A stretch of 64,000 bases of DNA from Xylona heveae TC161 (lineage: Eukaryota; Ascomycota; Xylonomycetes; Xylonales; Xylonaceae). The notes below the pieces were generated by a model. It was given only the letters and a program-made list of their open reading frames with translations. It was not told where the DNA came from and searched no databases. A program made the translations under genes and the position numbers. Where the stretch lies: contig NW_017264193.1 in the NCBI RefSeq assembly GCF_001619985.1, positions 1,741,726 through 1,805,725 of the forward strand. Direction: 5' to 3'. Shown here piece by piece: positions 45,837-57,547 of the stretch; the stretch's first letter is position 1; each line of letters opens with the position of its first letter.

Positions 45837-47180
45837 TCAGTAGACCTTCTTCTTCTCATCAACGCTAAATTGACCAGGTCCCATGTTGACCAGGAGGAGC
45901 AGACCGCCACTAGAAGGGCAAACAAGTTAGCATGAACCTTGACAAGAATTCGTACACTCATCTACTTACACAATGGAAAGGATTTGGAAGAAGTCGTACT
46001 TCGCAAAGTCCTTTTGAGGGTGGTGCTGGTGGAGCTGTTTGATTCACAATATTTAGTAAACGGACCTTTTGAATCGCTCATGCGCAAAGATCAAAGCTTA
46101 CCGTCCAGAAGTTGTTCACCAAGAGATTAAAGATACTGAGAATGACGACGAGCATGGTGGCACTCCACTTGGCCTTGAAGCCAACTACAACCATGACGCA
46201 CGCAATGAAGCCAAGCACGCTGACCAGGACGCGACCAAAACCCCATTCTCCGGCAAAGACAAATCCAATAAAGAGGAAAATAAGGAGGACTCTGCCAGCA
46301 AGCTGAAAGTACATTTTCCGGTCCTTCTCATCGAGCTGAGGCAGTCCAGCCGGAGCGAACCGCTTGCGGACCCATGAATCGGAGAGCACCATGAGCAAAC
46401 CGCCCATGACAGAGAGGTTGCGAAGGAAAAAGTTGAGATCAAAAATCAAACCGTATCCCAGGGCCTGCGTAATGACCACGCCAATGAGACCGGCGACCGC
46501 GTACTCTGAATGCTTACGGGCAATAACAAAGGTACTGCAGATGAGCATAGCAATGACGTTGCCCAAGAGGAAGAGGTGTGTGATACCGCTGGGAACTGTT
46601 CCTCCTGTATTAGAACGAGCCTTTCTCCACAAAAAATTTAAGGCGAGGTATGAGCGTACTATGTCTATAGTCATGCAGGTAGATGAGCTGGTCCGTCCAT
46701 TGGGTGACGATCCGCAAAGCATCCTCAAGGAACGTCACAACAATCAAGAAGCGGCCAATGGCAGGCAGATACCTAGAGCCAATAATCGTAAGCAGAGTGT
46801 AAGAGCTAACAAAAGGGAGTGTTGATCAAGGTGTTGTTTGTATGAAGCTTGTGTCTGGAGCTTTCCTCGGCGGCTTGGTCACAATCAGGCTTCACAAATC
46901 CCCTTAAGGGAAACTTGATTGCAACTCCAGCTGGCGCCGACAACAAGGCGACTTCGTGTGATATGCCAAAAGACCAGTGAATGCCCCCAAAAAAAAGGAA
47001 TATCCAGACTTACGGCTTCACTGGATCCGCAATGGTATCTAACCAGTCCTCGATTTTGCTTGTCTGTTGCCGGATAGCATCGAGCGGGCTCGGGTCGTCG
47101 GTGGCATTCATTTGTCCTGGGCCGCCAAAGGGACTGCGGTTGCCCAGATTATAGTTTGCTGTTCCTCGAATATGGGACAT
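45837..47180 (-). CDS. erv29: Erv29/SURF4 cargo receptor for COPII vesicles
   Basis: Five exons (47180-47014, 46772-46660, 46604-46102, 46034-45970, 45909-45837) encode 306 aa. Erv29 packs soluble secretory cargo into ER-derived COPII vesicles and cycles between ER and Golgi. The start is MSHIRGTANYNLGNRSPFGG, with the family block QTSKIEDWLDTIADPVKPYL and FLIVVTFLEDALRIVTQWTD across the first join. Multiple membrane helices follow (GITHLFLLGNVIAMLICSTF, LFIGFVFAGEWGFGRVLVSV). The end is HHPQKDFAKYDFFQILSIVG then SVDEKKKVY, whose Lys at -3 to -5 form a dilysine ER-retrieval signal. The first intron is long (241 bp). All joins restore conserved residues. Confidence 0.95.
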
Positions 47181-48948
47181 TTGTGCAACTCAAAAGCTTT
47201 GAAGAGCTGTAGAAAGTTATCGTCCAAGGATCTGTAGTGACAGTAGCTCCGGTGACCCTGGATGTCGGGAGTAGTGGATATTGGTGTAAAGCAGCTCTCC
47301 CAGCGTCGGAGAGACAGAAATTCAGATGATGTGAAGATTTGAGGACACAACCCGGTGATTGGCGTGACTGTAATGCTGATTTTGTCTTAATTGGTTGATG
47401 CGTTGGACCAAACAAAGAAGCCACCCACCTTCCCAAATCAATGCGATTCCTTCCTTTGGATCGGGCGCTGTCTAATGAACAGTCACAGTATCTGACAATC
47501 GGGCCTTTTTTATGCTTCTTCTGAGCAAGGCGTTGTTTGGTTCGGTGGACTTATATGATAGGCACGTATACAATGAATGCGAGGAACTCGTTGGCACACA
47601 GCTCCGCCAAGGTGTAGTGAGTACAGTATGGTACACTTTGGTATGTACCAGAAGTATAAGTGCTGAGAACAACCGTTTGGAAACAGACCTCCCGCCGAGC
47701 TGAAGTTGACCAAAGGAAGCTCAGAAATGGATGCGGGGAATTTGTTGGAGGTGACTATGGTTGATTGATCGATCGTCAAACAGGTGCTATAGAAGCTGGC
47801 CGTTGTTTGGCTTTGGAGAAGGACACGACAACCAATACCAAGATCCTCGGAGTCGGGACCGAGGGGTCGAGAATAGTCGAAGCGGGTTAAACGACCACAT
47901 TATTGCGTATGAGGAAGGAATGACCCAGGGAACCACCAAGCGAAGCGAGACACCTCTTTTGGCACCGAGCACACCACGTCCACCATCATCGATAATCAGG
48001 ATTATTAACCTGCCACACAACAATTGAATCTGGATCAAACTGCATACATTCTGATCAAAAAATGTCTCTGTGCCTTCAGGACTCTTCTGCCCCAATGTGA
48101 TCGGGGCTCACCGTGAGGGTTGAATGATTTTATTACGTGACTTTTCAAACATTCTACAGTCGACGGTCAAGGAGGTCTCACTCTTTCTCCGATTCAGTAA
48201 GATCTGATTGCCTCCAAAAACGGTTGACCCTAATGATACATATGGAAACGTTCGTCAAAAAAGCATAAAAACAGTGCGATCAAATAGACATTGAAGGATT
48301 GATGCATTGTAAAATACAGGTAAACCGGAATGGAAAATTGGGCACCTTCAAATCAGTCCACAGTATAATGTTTTTGTCATCTACATGCCAGCAGTAGCAG
48401 TGACCTGCGACGATGCGCCCATCAAAGCAGTAACGAAGGTTATAAGCAAAAGGAAGCGACAAAGAAAGAGTAACCAGCGAAAATTTCAAAGTCGCATGTA
48501 GAATTGGAACCTCCAAACAAGAGCAGATTTTTTTGAATCCGTACAGAGTATATTATCTGCAAGCATGAAAAGGAAGAAAACAAAGGCGTATTGGAAGCAC
48601 CCTGGCAAATCATGCATATTCCTCGTTGAGATCAACGCGTACAAGCGCTGATCTTATAGGCGGAGAGATGCCAAAGCCATTTAATAATAAAGACTGAACG
48701 CAAGGGAGCATCCGAAGTGACGTCGATGAAGATTTAGTGAGAAACGAAAACATGACCCAGAGGAGCGCCTCTCAGAGCACAATCAGCAATAGCCAGTAAC
48801 TCAGGCAGACGATCACTGAGTTCCTTTTCTTGGCCGCACCTAGGTGACAATTAAAATGGAGGTGCTTTGTAGTACAAGTGCTTTGACTGCACAACTCGAA
48901 GGCATAATATGTTCAATTGTCAAAAGCACAAGCAGTGTTGCAAGGTTT
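47181..48948. other. 1.8 kb intergenic upstream of erv29
   Basis: It holds the ERV29 promoter and the 3' region of the next minus-strand gene. Several short frames on both strands (for example 47512-47703, 47787-48095) have no domain or conserved look. No RNA gene or repeat is recognised. Confidence 0.5.
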
Positions 48949-50238
48949 CTAAGCGACCGCCCAGTCAGAGTCCAATGGATTTGGCTTCCACGTAGGGAAG
49001 AAAGCTTGCGAAGGGGCAGCAGAGGAGGTCTGGATATCGGCCACCTCAGGATTGGGCGTTTTGACGGAAGGGGTTGTTGAAGCGCTGATTTTCGCAGTGG
49101 CAGGCTTCTCCACATCACTGCTCTCATTGCCGGTCGTTTGCTCGCCGGCCTGTCCTGGACCCTTCTTACCCTTGCGTCCTTTGGCAACGGTGTTCCAGCC
49201 AGATTCCTTCTCTATCTCATTGATCATGCGCATCTGCTCCTCCTCCGACGGGACTTCACGCTCCCACACGTTCGAATTGGTTGTGACCGAGGTGTTGTTG
49301 GATGCACCCTCGTTAGTGCTGGTGCTCGCACCATCATCATGCTCAAAGGTGTCCAATAATGGAGCATCGCTGACAACGACCGGCGGTACGTTTGCCGTCG
49401 ACTTTGTGTTCCAGGCATTGGTGGACTGAGCAGGACCCAAGCCGTTCTTAGCCGGGCGTCCTTCTGCCTCTCTGGCAGTTCGCCGCTGCTTCTCCATCAG
49501 CTCGCGGCGCTGTTTCTCTGTCTCTTCGCGCATCTGCTTCAATTCTTCGTTCTTCCGTCTGTTCTGGCGTTGCTTCTTGGACTCGACCGGTTCAGCAGCA
49601 CGCTGTGACTTAGTTGGCTTGGCACGGGCAGGCTGGGTAGACTCAGTCAGGCGAAGAACAGAGGGGCCAGCAGCCGGAGCTTCAAGCATGTCCGAAACAT
49701 CACCAGCACGAACAGCAGGCGAGACCGCAGGGGAAAGGTCGTCGTCGGCATCCGCACCAGCAGTCGACGAGGCAGCAGACAATCTTTGATTTCCACCGTG
49801 GGCGGCAGGCGACAAGGTAGTGCCGGCCTTCAGACCTGCAAGCTGCTTTGCAAACTCCTTGTTGCTCACAACGTCATCGGCGGTATCAGGCTCTTCAGCA
49901 GACTGAACAGCGGGCACCTTCACTTCCGAGCTAAGGCCAGAAGGCTTATTTTTCTTAGAGGCCTTGCGATTCTTCTTCTTTGCGCCTTCAGTTCCAGAGG
50001 ATGTGGCTGAAGGAGCTTCAGCAATATCACTTCCACCGAAGTCGGTATTCTCGTTGCCGACATCCTTCCGACGTTTTGCCTTGTTCTCTTCGCGACGTTT
50101 GGTCGTTTTGGGCTGACTTTGTTCAGAGGCAAGTTGGGCACGGGCTTGTTTGCCCTTTGCAGCATTTTGATTCTGATAATACCACCAAGCGGCTCCTCCT
50201 CCCAGAAGGACAATTGTCCAAGACTGCCACGGCTCCAT
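48949..50238 (-). CDS. single-pass membrane protein with Lys-rich coiled coil, unknown
   Basis: An intronless 429-aa protein. A membrane anchor sits at the extreme N-terminus (MEPWQSWTIVLLGGGAAWWY), followed at once by basic residues, as in ER signal-anchored proteins facing the cytosol. The body is disordered and charged, with a strong Glu/Lys/Arg/Gln coiled coil near 215-265 (QRQNRRKNEELKQMREETEK). The best conserved-looking parts are EEQMRMINEIEKESGWNTVA followed by KGRKGKKG near 335-365, and the C-terminal AFFPTWKPNPLDSDWAVA. The plan recalls ER ribosome- or RNA-associated proteins, but that is only a resemblance in composition. I do not recognise a named family. Confidence 0.75.
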   Translation of the reverse strand: MEPWQSWTIVLLGGGAAWWYYQNQNAAKGKQARAQLASEQSQPKTTKRREENKAKRRKDVGNENTDFGGSDIAEAPSATSSGTEGAKKKNRKASKKNKPSGLSSEVKVPAVQSAEEPDTADDVVSNKEFAKQLAGLKAGTTLSPAAHGGNQRLSAASSTAGADADDDLSPAVSPAVRAGDVSDMLEAPAAGPSVLRLTESTQPARAKPTKSQRAAEPVESKKQRQNRRKNEELKQMREETEKQRRELMEKQRRTAREAEGRPAKNGLGPAQSTNAWNTKSTANVPPVVVSDAPLLDTFEHDDGASTSTNEGASNNTSVTTNSNVWEREVPSEEEQMRMINEIEKESGWNTVAKGRKGKKGPGQAGEQTTGNESSDVEKPATAKISASTTPSVKTPNPEVADIQTSSAAPSQAFFPTWKPNPLDSDWAVA

Positions 50239-51844
50239 ATTCGAACAAGAAGTATATGTTTAGCTCAAATCTATTTGAATTTGTTAATTATGATCAGCCA
50301 AAGACGGATGTTGCCTGGTATAACTCACGAGATATTTACTCAGATGACAGATGAAAGACCTCACCTGAAGATATCCTGAAGAAGCCAGCGATGGGGCTGG
50401 ATTGGTCAGAGGCCAGTAGAAAGGCGCCCCGGAATCAACGATTTTGAGGCACGCTGGACTCCTCGACAATTGACGCTGCGTTGTTATTGCAGTTCGCGCC
50501 TCCTCTTGAAGATGGGGAGGTTATGGCGTGGTGTGAATGGTGGAACGGAAAGCAAGGGCACCAAGAGGGATGCTTAGGCAAGACCTAGCAGAGGGGAAGA
50601 GGTAAGCACCTGGTACGGCGCCAATGGGGTCTCCAAAAGCCGAAAGAGCTTAGGAGACTGCGAGGGAGCAAAAAGTGGCTTTTGCCCTCGAGAAGCTGGG
50701 GGATTTGATACGGGTTGATTCCTCAAAGGAGGGTTGTTTGGAGAGCAGCTGTCTGGAGAAGACGAGAACACCTTTGAGCCTTCCTTGGCGAAAGACTGGC
50801 GTGGCCTTAGGCGAGCAAGGGGATTGGATGATAGCTTGTCGTACTTCCAAACAAGGGATGAACGAGATGGTGTGGTGGGGAGAGGTACAGGTACATTGAA
50901 GAGCGGCAAGGTACCGTATTTTCAGTGGGTCTTCAATGTCTAACCGATATGCCTTAATGAGGCGACAAGTACAACTACCTCTTGTGGCTACTTTAGGAGT
51001 ACGTCGACTCTTGATTCTCAACTATCCATCTCGGACCTGCGTCTTTTCGTCCAATAACTGGGGATGTTATTGTACAATGCAGCAATTAACATTCATATGA
51101 TGGTAAGGGCTCACATTCTGTTCCTTCAAGCCATCGCGAGCTCCTTGAAGCTCCTCCCAACTTGCTACCTTGCACCTTCTCATTACTCGAGCCTCCAGAA
51201 ACCCTGAACAAAACCGCAGTACGGAGTATAGCCTATATACGGGTTCTCCGTGCTTTCCTTGCCCAAGCTCAGGGGTCGTGGGTTCCCCGCAAATGGCCAA
51301 AATCTAATCAGTATCACGTGACAGCTCAGAGCATGGAAACAAATCGACTCACAGAAACATGACAGTGCTTTGTACTTATCGGTGTTTCTGACGATATTTC
51401 AGGGCATGTCCCCTCTGACGTCGGCCCTGATCACTCATGCTGAAGAGTTTCAGGGTGCTGGATCGGCCATTGCTAAAAGCCGAACCCTGACAGCCATAGC
51501 TAGGGCCGAAACGTTCCTGCGTGCAACCTTAATTAGGCAGTTCTATGCGTTTTGGCGTCATTCGTTGCTCCACCGCGTACGGAGTACTCAGCGGCAAAGT
51601 GGATAAATCTACGGAGTACACTTCCCGGAGAGCATCCATAAACAATTGAAATACGGCTGCAATGCCGCTACCATAGATATTTTGGACCTGCCCGTCTCTG
51701 ACTTCCAGGAGTTCCAGCTTGATATCCTTGCCTTGTATTTAAGGGACCAAAATTAATTGTATTCTCCTTTTCTTTTCTATTTTGATACCGTGCTCTTGGT
51801 TGTTCTGGTTTTGGTCTCTCTCGCTGTCTTGTGTTTATTTTATA
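50239..51844. other. 1.6 kb divergent promoter region
   Basis: It lies upstream of both the membrane-anchored coiled-coil gene (-) and the agmatinase-like gene (+). It contains three TACGGAGTA words (51219-51230, 51578-51587, 51610-51619) and a TCACGTGA E-box (51314-51321). No ORF is supported. Confidence 0.6.
51314..51321. promoter_or_regulatory. E-box TCACGTGA
   Basis: A perfect 8-bp palindrome with the CACGTG core bound by Cbf1/Pho4-type bHLH proteins. It is 0.5 kb upstream of the agmatinase-like gene. Occupancy is inferred. Confidence 0.35.
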
Positions 51845-53740
51845 ATGACTCTCAAACGCCTCACATTATCTTGCGCGAGCATCGCCATATTTGCGTTCAG
51901 CGTATCAGCTCGGAATATAGTCTTTCCGCCAATTGCTGGTGTGAATGGTCTGATCGGGTCCGATACACAAGCGGCGCTTTCGTCTGATAACGCACCTTTG
52001 CATATTGGCTTGAAATTTCAGGGATTGACAACATTTGCAAATCTTCCTTACGTATTCTGTCTGTCTGAGGAGCAAAATATTGAGTCATATGACATTGCCT
52101 TTCTTGGAGCCCCATTTGACACCGTAAGTATTAGTATTGTTGTCGATAGCAGATTTGCAGCAGTGGCGCACGACAGCAAGAAAGGGACCATTATCTTATC
52201 CCCAGGCTGGTCCTCTGCCGGAGCAGATATGTAATAATTGAGGCTACAATAACAGGGCGTCACTGGCAGACCTGGTGCTCGTTTTGGACCCCGCGGCATC
52301 CGACAAGGTTCGCATCGGATGAGTCCAGAGGCGGGCTATAACATATATGCTGGTCAGTTAATAACCTCTCCTACGTTGCTTCTTATAGTTTTATGGCACA
52401 TCTAAGACATGCTGGGTCTAACAGGCTCCAATGCTTTCCTCGACTGGGCAAAAATCGTTGACTGTGGTGATGTGCCGCTTACCGTTCTGGACAATACATA
52501 TGCACTCAAGCAGTTGGACAGGGCACACAAGGTAACCTAGCAAACTTGGAAAGGAATTACGGATCCTGTTACTGAGGAGAATATTTCTATAAAGGTCGTC
52601 TCGGGTAGGACTGCAAACTCGACAGAAAAGTCTTCCGTTCCTCGTATCATCACATTGGGCGGAGATCATACTACGACTTTGAGCGCATTGAGGTCGACGT
52701 TTGATAATTGGGATAAAGTCAGTGTTATCCATTTCGACAGTCATCTGGGTAAGAAATAGCCAATCCATTCATGCTCAAGCATTAAGAACTGGGTCTTTTG
52801 TCAATCTCTCTCACCTAAATAAATGCTGACCTGCATCTAGATACCTGGCGTCCCGATGTGCTTGGTAAGCTCCCTTTCGATCACGTCTCTCTTCAGAAAG
52901 GCTGACTTACGATGATAGGAGGCGGTATATCCGATTATGCGTGAGTTACTCCACAGCCGCACTGTTCAAGTCTCAAGACTTTATCACGCGTTTCGCTCCA
53001 GAGCCACTCTGACAAAAACGATACAGGGGCGTAAATCACGGGACTTTCCTTCATATTGCGCATGAAGAAGGGTTGATTCATAATAACTCTGTCCATGCCG
53101 GCGTTAGAGCTCCTCTTTTCAGCAGACGCGATCTTAAAAATGACGTGCGCTGCGGCTTCGATATAATCACGGCAAGGGAGATTGATAGAATTGGCGTTCA
53201 TGGAATCATTGAACGTTTAAAGAGCCGGGTGGAAGGGTCAAAAGTTTACATTACCGTGGACATTGATGTTCTTGATCCCGCATACGCACCCGGTAAGCAG
53301 TTTCGGAATTTAATTGAACTTTCCTCCCCCTCATTTCCTATCAAAATTGCGATATGAGCCGGTAAAAGCCTCGTGGACAGAGGAAATCATAGCACACTCA
53401 CCCTTGACAGCATTCTGGGTGTATGATTCTCAGATGGCGGGCTTTTGCTATGGTTGCGAAAATATTCGATTCCTATCTTTCTTTCTTGATCTCATCTCGT
53501 AAGATTCCAAGCTAATAAGATCATGTAGCAACTGGCACCGCTGAGGTCGGTGGTTGGTCTACTCGAGAGCTTTTAAGCATCCTAGATGGACTTGAAGGAT
53601 TAGACATAATCGGCGCAGACGTTGTCGAGGTCTCGCCAGCTTATGACAATGCCGGCGAGACCACCGTTTTAGCAGCCGCGGAAGTGGCTCACTCTCTGAT
53701 GACACTTATGGTACAGAAGCCAGTGAAAGCATCGACATGA
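51845..53740 (+). CDS. secreted agmatinase-like ureohydrolase
   Basis: Eight exons (51845-52123, 52256-52352, 52425-52531, 52595-52748, 52841-52864, 52919-52940, 53027-53292, 53529-53740) encode 386 aa. The ureohydrolase family splits guanidino compounds such as agmatine into urea and an amine using two Mn ions. All ligands are present: His186 in LGGDHTTT, Asp209/His211/Asp213 in HFDSHLDTW, and Asp306/Asp308 in TVDIDVLDP; the loops [21 protein letters not shown] and [10 protein letters not shown] also fit agmatinase. A clear signal peptide ([20 protein letters not shown] then SA) points to secretion or the vacuole. HFDSH carries Ser where most members have Ala. Exons 5 and 6 are only 24 and 22 nt. 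Exact substrate is not settled. Confidence 0.9.
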
Positions 53741-54980
53741 CACCAACGCCTTAGGCGCACTACAGCAATTCTACCAAGGATAATGCACATTGTTTAGTTG
53801 AGCCGGTCTTTGCGCTGCGGATGGAGACAAAAGTGTATAAAGAAATATACTGAACTTCAGTATCTGTAAGCCAGAAATGCAGAAATCATCGGAAAATCCC
53901 TTTTCACCTTGTGACATTGCGCCATACAACGAGATCCAATTCGGATTCCCTGCTTGGGCTTTGGGTGGTTTGAATCAGTTTATGAACAGATCACCGACCA
54001 TGTCTGAAATCCACGCGTGCGAGTCCGGCTGGAGGTCATGGTCTCGGAGGATATTCCAGAAATAAGCCAAAGCATGACAGCCACCAATTTAACTTCAGGC
54101 TGACTCTAGGGATGCGCAACCCCCTATGAATAACAATGCTGAATGCATGTCGCAGGCTGTGCGTTTGATCATGGCTTCTCAGCACAATTTTAAAGGAAAA
54201 GATTACCCAGTCTGGCTCAAAGAAGGTTTGTCAGTGATTTTTTCAGCTCGGAAAATCGGGACTTTGCTCTAAATCGATGACGCTGTGAATATTTTGGGCG
54301 CTTTATTTTAGAACTTGATGAACCAATGGCTTGCCAATACCACTATACAGCTCCGCTCACCCTGCAACAACAGCAGATTTTCCTTGTCGTTGTTGCTCAA
54401 CAAGATTGTAAATTAGGTTGCGATGCGTACGACTACGATTCGATCTCCGGGAGGAGGACTACGGACCGTCATCGTGTTTATGCACCTGCGCGTCACACGG
54501 CAGACAGTCATCCCGGGATTATTACACCTCCCCGCAAAGGTTGACTAAAGAAAGCTCAGTACCTTCGACTATTGTGAACCGACTGTTTGTATTCCTCAGT
54601 GACAGCTTTTGTGTGTAGAAGCCCATGGATGGATTCAGTACAGTATACATGTGTCGAAGGCCAGGTCTCTTCATTATCGGACTAGGCTATCTCGAGTTTA
54701 TCAATCACATCAAAAACCCCCCGGCCAGCGCGCTGTAACCTGGCGCGCGGACCCTCGTTTCCCTTTGGACCAATCCCCACATTCCCTTGGATCAATTACT
54801 AACCCCGCCATTGCCAGCAACAACACGTCTTCCCTGAAATCCTCTACTTTGAAGACATTTTTCCTGTCAATTCACTGCGGCTTATTATCCTCTCAAGGTA
54901 ACACTACGATCGTTACTGAAGTTCTCCTGGGATCTTCATCGGCTCTTTTATTTATATCTTTGGCTTTTCTCCTCAGTACC
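53741..54980. other. 1.2 kb intergenic, promoter of the b5-like gene
   Basis: The region includes the agmatinase 3' flank. Small frames (53877-54065 and 54326-54544) have no recognisable domain. The last 150 bases are pyrimidine-rich and lead into the next start codon. Confidence 0.5.
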
Positions 54981-55614
54981 ATGTCGTCATCCGACCACGC
55001 GCCGGAGCCCAAGCGTTTCGAGCCGAAAGTGCCTGTCAACCTCAACCCCCCAAAGGATGATCCGATCAGCACGGAATATCTAGCTAAATGCGACGGCAAG
55101 TAGCTTTTGTGTCTCTCTGCAACATTCATCTTTTTACTGAATTAGATTGAAGCTAACTTGATCCTCTGATAGGCAGTTCGAGCGCATATCCCACTTATGT
55201 TGCCATCAAGGTACCGAGCAAGCCCTAACATCATGTCAAGAAGCGCTCTGGCCCAGGCTAGCTACGGCTCTTTGTCGGGATCTCGTCTTTTAACGCTATA
55301 CAGGGTAAAGTCTTTGATGTGACTGGAAACCCAGCGTATGCACCCAAGGGTGCTTATCATGGTAATTAGCCCTTTCCTATAATGGCAAAACAGACCTTGC
55401 AAATGCCGGTGAAGCTGACATGACTTTCTTTTCTCTTGCAGCATTTGCCGGCAAAGATGCCTCTCGGGCCTTAGCGCTGTCGTCGCTGAAACCTGAGGAT
55501 ATTCGGTCTGACTGGAGCGACCTGGGCTCCACCGAGCAGGGTGTCCTCAACGATTGGATGACCTTTTTCTCTAAACGTTATAATATCGTTGGGGTTGTAC
55601 AGCCCAGAGCTTGA
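54981..55614 (+). CDS. cytochrome b5-like heme/steroid-binding protein
   Basis: Four exons (54981-55095, 55173-55210, 55304-55361, 55442-55614) encode 127 aa. The fold is that of the membrane-associated progesterone receptor/Dap1 and neudesin group: YPTYVAIKGKVFDVTGNPAY, then APKGAYHAFAGKDASRALAL, SSLKPEDI and the C-terminal LNDWMTFFSKRYNIVGVV. These bind heme through Tyr or His ligands and, in Dap1, support sterol-synthesis P450s. There is no membrane helix, so it is probably soluble. The first intron is ambiguous: a GC-AG intron (GCAAGT donor at 55096) or a GT-AG intron shifted by 4 bases (55100-55176) give proteins of equal length, DGSSS versus DGNSS. Confidence 0.88.
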
Positions 55615-57319
55615 GGTGGGTCCCAGAGAAGTCATCTCTTCACTTTCCTCTGCGTTAACAGCAAGCATTAAGGCATCTAGAACGCTGTCGACCCTGTGTG
55701 GCTTCATGTCTCTGGCGGTCTGGCACGGTCTCGACCGTGTCGTGCATCAACCATTCTGCGAGAGACTGCGCGGAAACGCCAGACGGATGCACAAGGCATC
55801 GAGAAGTGGACTACGGCCGCAGATTAAAGCAGGTAACATCCCGGTCAATGTCGACATTGAAACGACAGGAGTCGACCCCAGTGCCCCACCATAATTGCAC
55901 GGACTTGCTCGGAGATGCTGGCAGCGGCGACGGCGGATGGCTAATGAGTTTGGGGGCATTTTTTTCATTGAGTCTCATTTGTTGTGTTTTATGATATTTC
56001 GACCTGGCAAGGATCTTCCTTGGTGCGTTTTGATTTCATGATATCACCTGGGCATGCAAACTAGTCCTTTCTGCAAGCTTGCGTAGTCATCATCTGCTAG
56101 TTTTCGTTAACATATACGGTAGATCATCTAGGGAATTTTTGGTCCCAACGAAGAGCCTTTGGCGAATACGATGCCGTGAAAGCCGCATTGAACTAACAAG
56201 TAATCCCATTACGCTTGTCTCATTATACTTTCGTAAGCAAAAGTCAATTAAAGTTTAACTGCTGCGTTTTCTAAGAGTCGACGTTTGCCTATCCGTGCTG
56301 TAAAGTTGAGATCCGAGCGTTTTTCTTGCCTATATAACTACAACTAGACGTCCAGATTATGTTTCTTGTTTGTCAATTCCCAGTAAAGGACGGTTTTTGA
56401 TCCAATTTCGCAGAGCTTGAAAGGCTATCGGCATGGAAATTAAACACTGTACGTGCAACTGCGTATGGAGAAATCTGCTTGCATGACCGGCGCCGGCGGA
56501 ATCAACTAGCCAATCGGAGTACGACTGGCACAGTCACAACGACGTATGGCCAGAGTACAACAATGAGGAGGGCGAGGGGAAAACACCCCAATAGCTCATC
56601 AAACTACATGATTAAGAGATGCGTCTCCGTTTGTTTGGAAACCATGGGGCCCTGTTTCGAGGATGACCAGTGCTCGGCAGGCCGGTTCGAACAATGGCTG
56701 ACCGCTCTCTCCCATCAAGATACAATTGGCAGCAAAGGAAATGAATGGACCAATATCATAAAAAAATCACATTGCTAATAAGACTTTCACAGGTTAAAAA
56801 AGTGACCGATGGCTTCCCACGGTTCCATTCAGCGATTGTAACCCAACCGCTCTATCACAGGATCTCGCAGATCTACCACAATTTTATTCTGTGCAACCTT
56901 CCACATACCACCCGGATACCAGACCGCCAACAAGCCACATTAAACCCCCTGCTGCTTAACACTACCACCAAACTGGACCAACCTCATCAAACATTCAACC
57001 CTTGAAAAATATCGGCCAAAGCAATCGTCACCAATGCAGTCGTTGAGAACAACCTTTGACGTCCAGATGCCTCGCCAAAGTTGGAGTGAATTGGTACAAA
57101 CATGAGACCCGCGCAAGATCATAATGGCCAGACATGGGCATGATGGATCATCTGCCTCAACGTGGTTAGCGTGATGGGCTGGGTTCTCTCGATGACTTGG
57201 AGAGGGTGTTATGCAAGCATGTGACTGGATGAGACAGCAACTCTCCCTGGCCGACTGGCGTGTATGGACAAGGCCATTACCTGACTCAATCTTTGGAACG
57301 AGAAAAGGGTATAACGCAC
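55615..57319. other. 1.7 kb intergenic
   Basis: It lies downstream of the b5-like gene. Open frames at 55589-55894 and 56479-56778 lack any domain. No RNA gene or repeat of note is seen. Confidence 0.5.
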
Positions 57320-57547
57320 CTACTTGCTACCTTTATGCTTATTCGCCATCGCAGAAAGCGCCATCGAAGAGATCGCCTGCGTCGCAGCAGTGCATGCACC
57401 ACATAGGTCCGAGCTGCACCATTCCCGTCTGAGCGATTTCACCTGGTAGCATTGGTGAATGGAATCGTTTCGGGCAAAGTGACAGTATCCAACAAGATGG
57501 TGGACATTGTGACCGCAGCGAAAGTGGATGAGCTCGAAGCTGCACAT
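57320..57547 (-). CDS. possible small Cys/His-rich protein (75 aa)
   Basis: An ATG-started 75-codon frame begins MCSFELIHFRCGHNVHHLVG and continues YCHFARNDSIHQCYQVK, with later WCSSDLCGACTAA. Six or more Cys and several His are spaced as in the short zinc-binding-like proteins common in filamentous fungi that begin MC-x-hydrophobic-x-HF-x-CGH. There is no signal peptide. The gene lies alone in a 6 kb gene-poor stretch. It may bind metal, but this is inferred from Cys/His content only. Confidence 0.5.
   Translation of the reverse strand: MCSFELIHFRCGHNVHHLVGYCHFARNDSIHQCYQVKSLRREWCSSDLCGACTAATQAISSMALSAMANKHKGSK

Noticed and set aside
52941-53072. Possible frameshift near the NHGTF motif of the agmatinase-like gene
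   Set aside because: Rechecking the bases against the antisense reading showed the frame is intact when the acceptor at 53026 is used.
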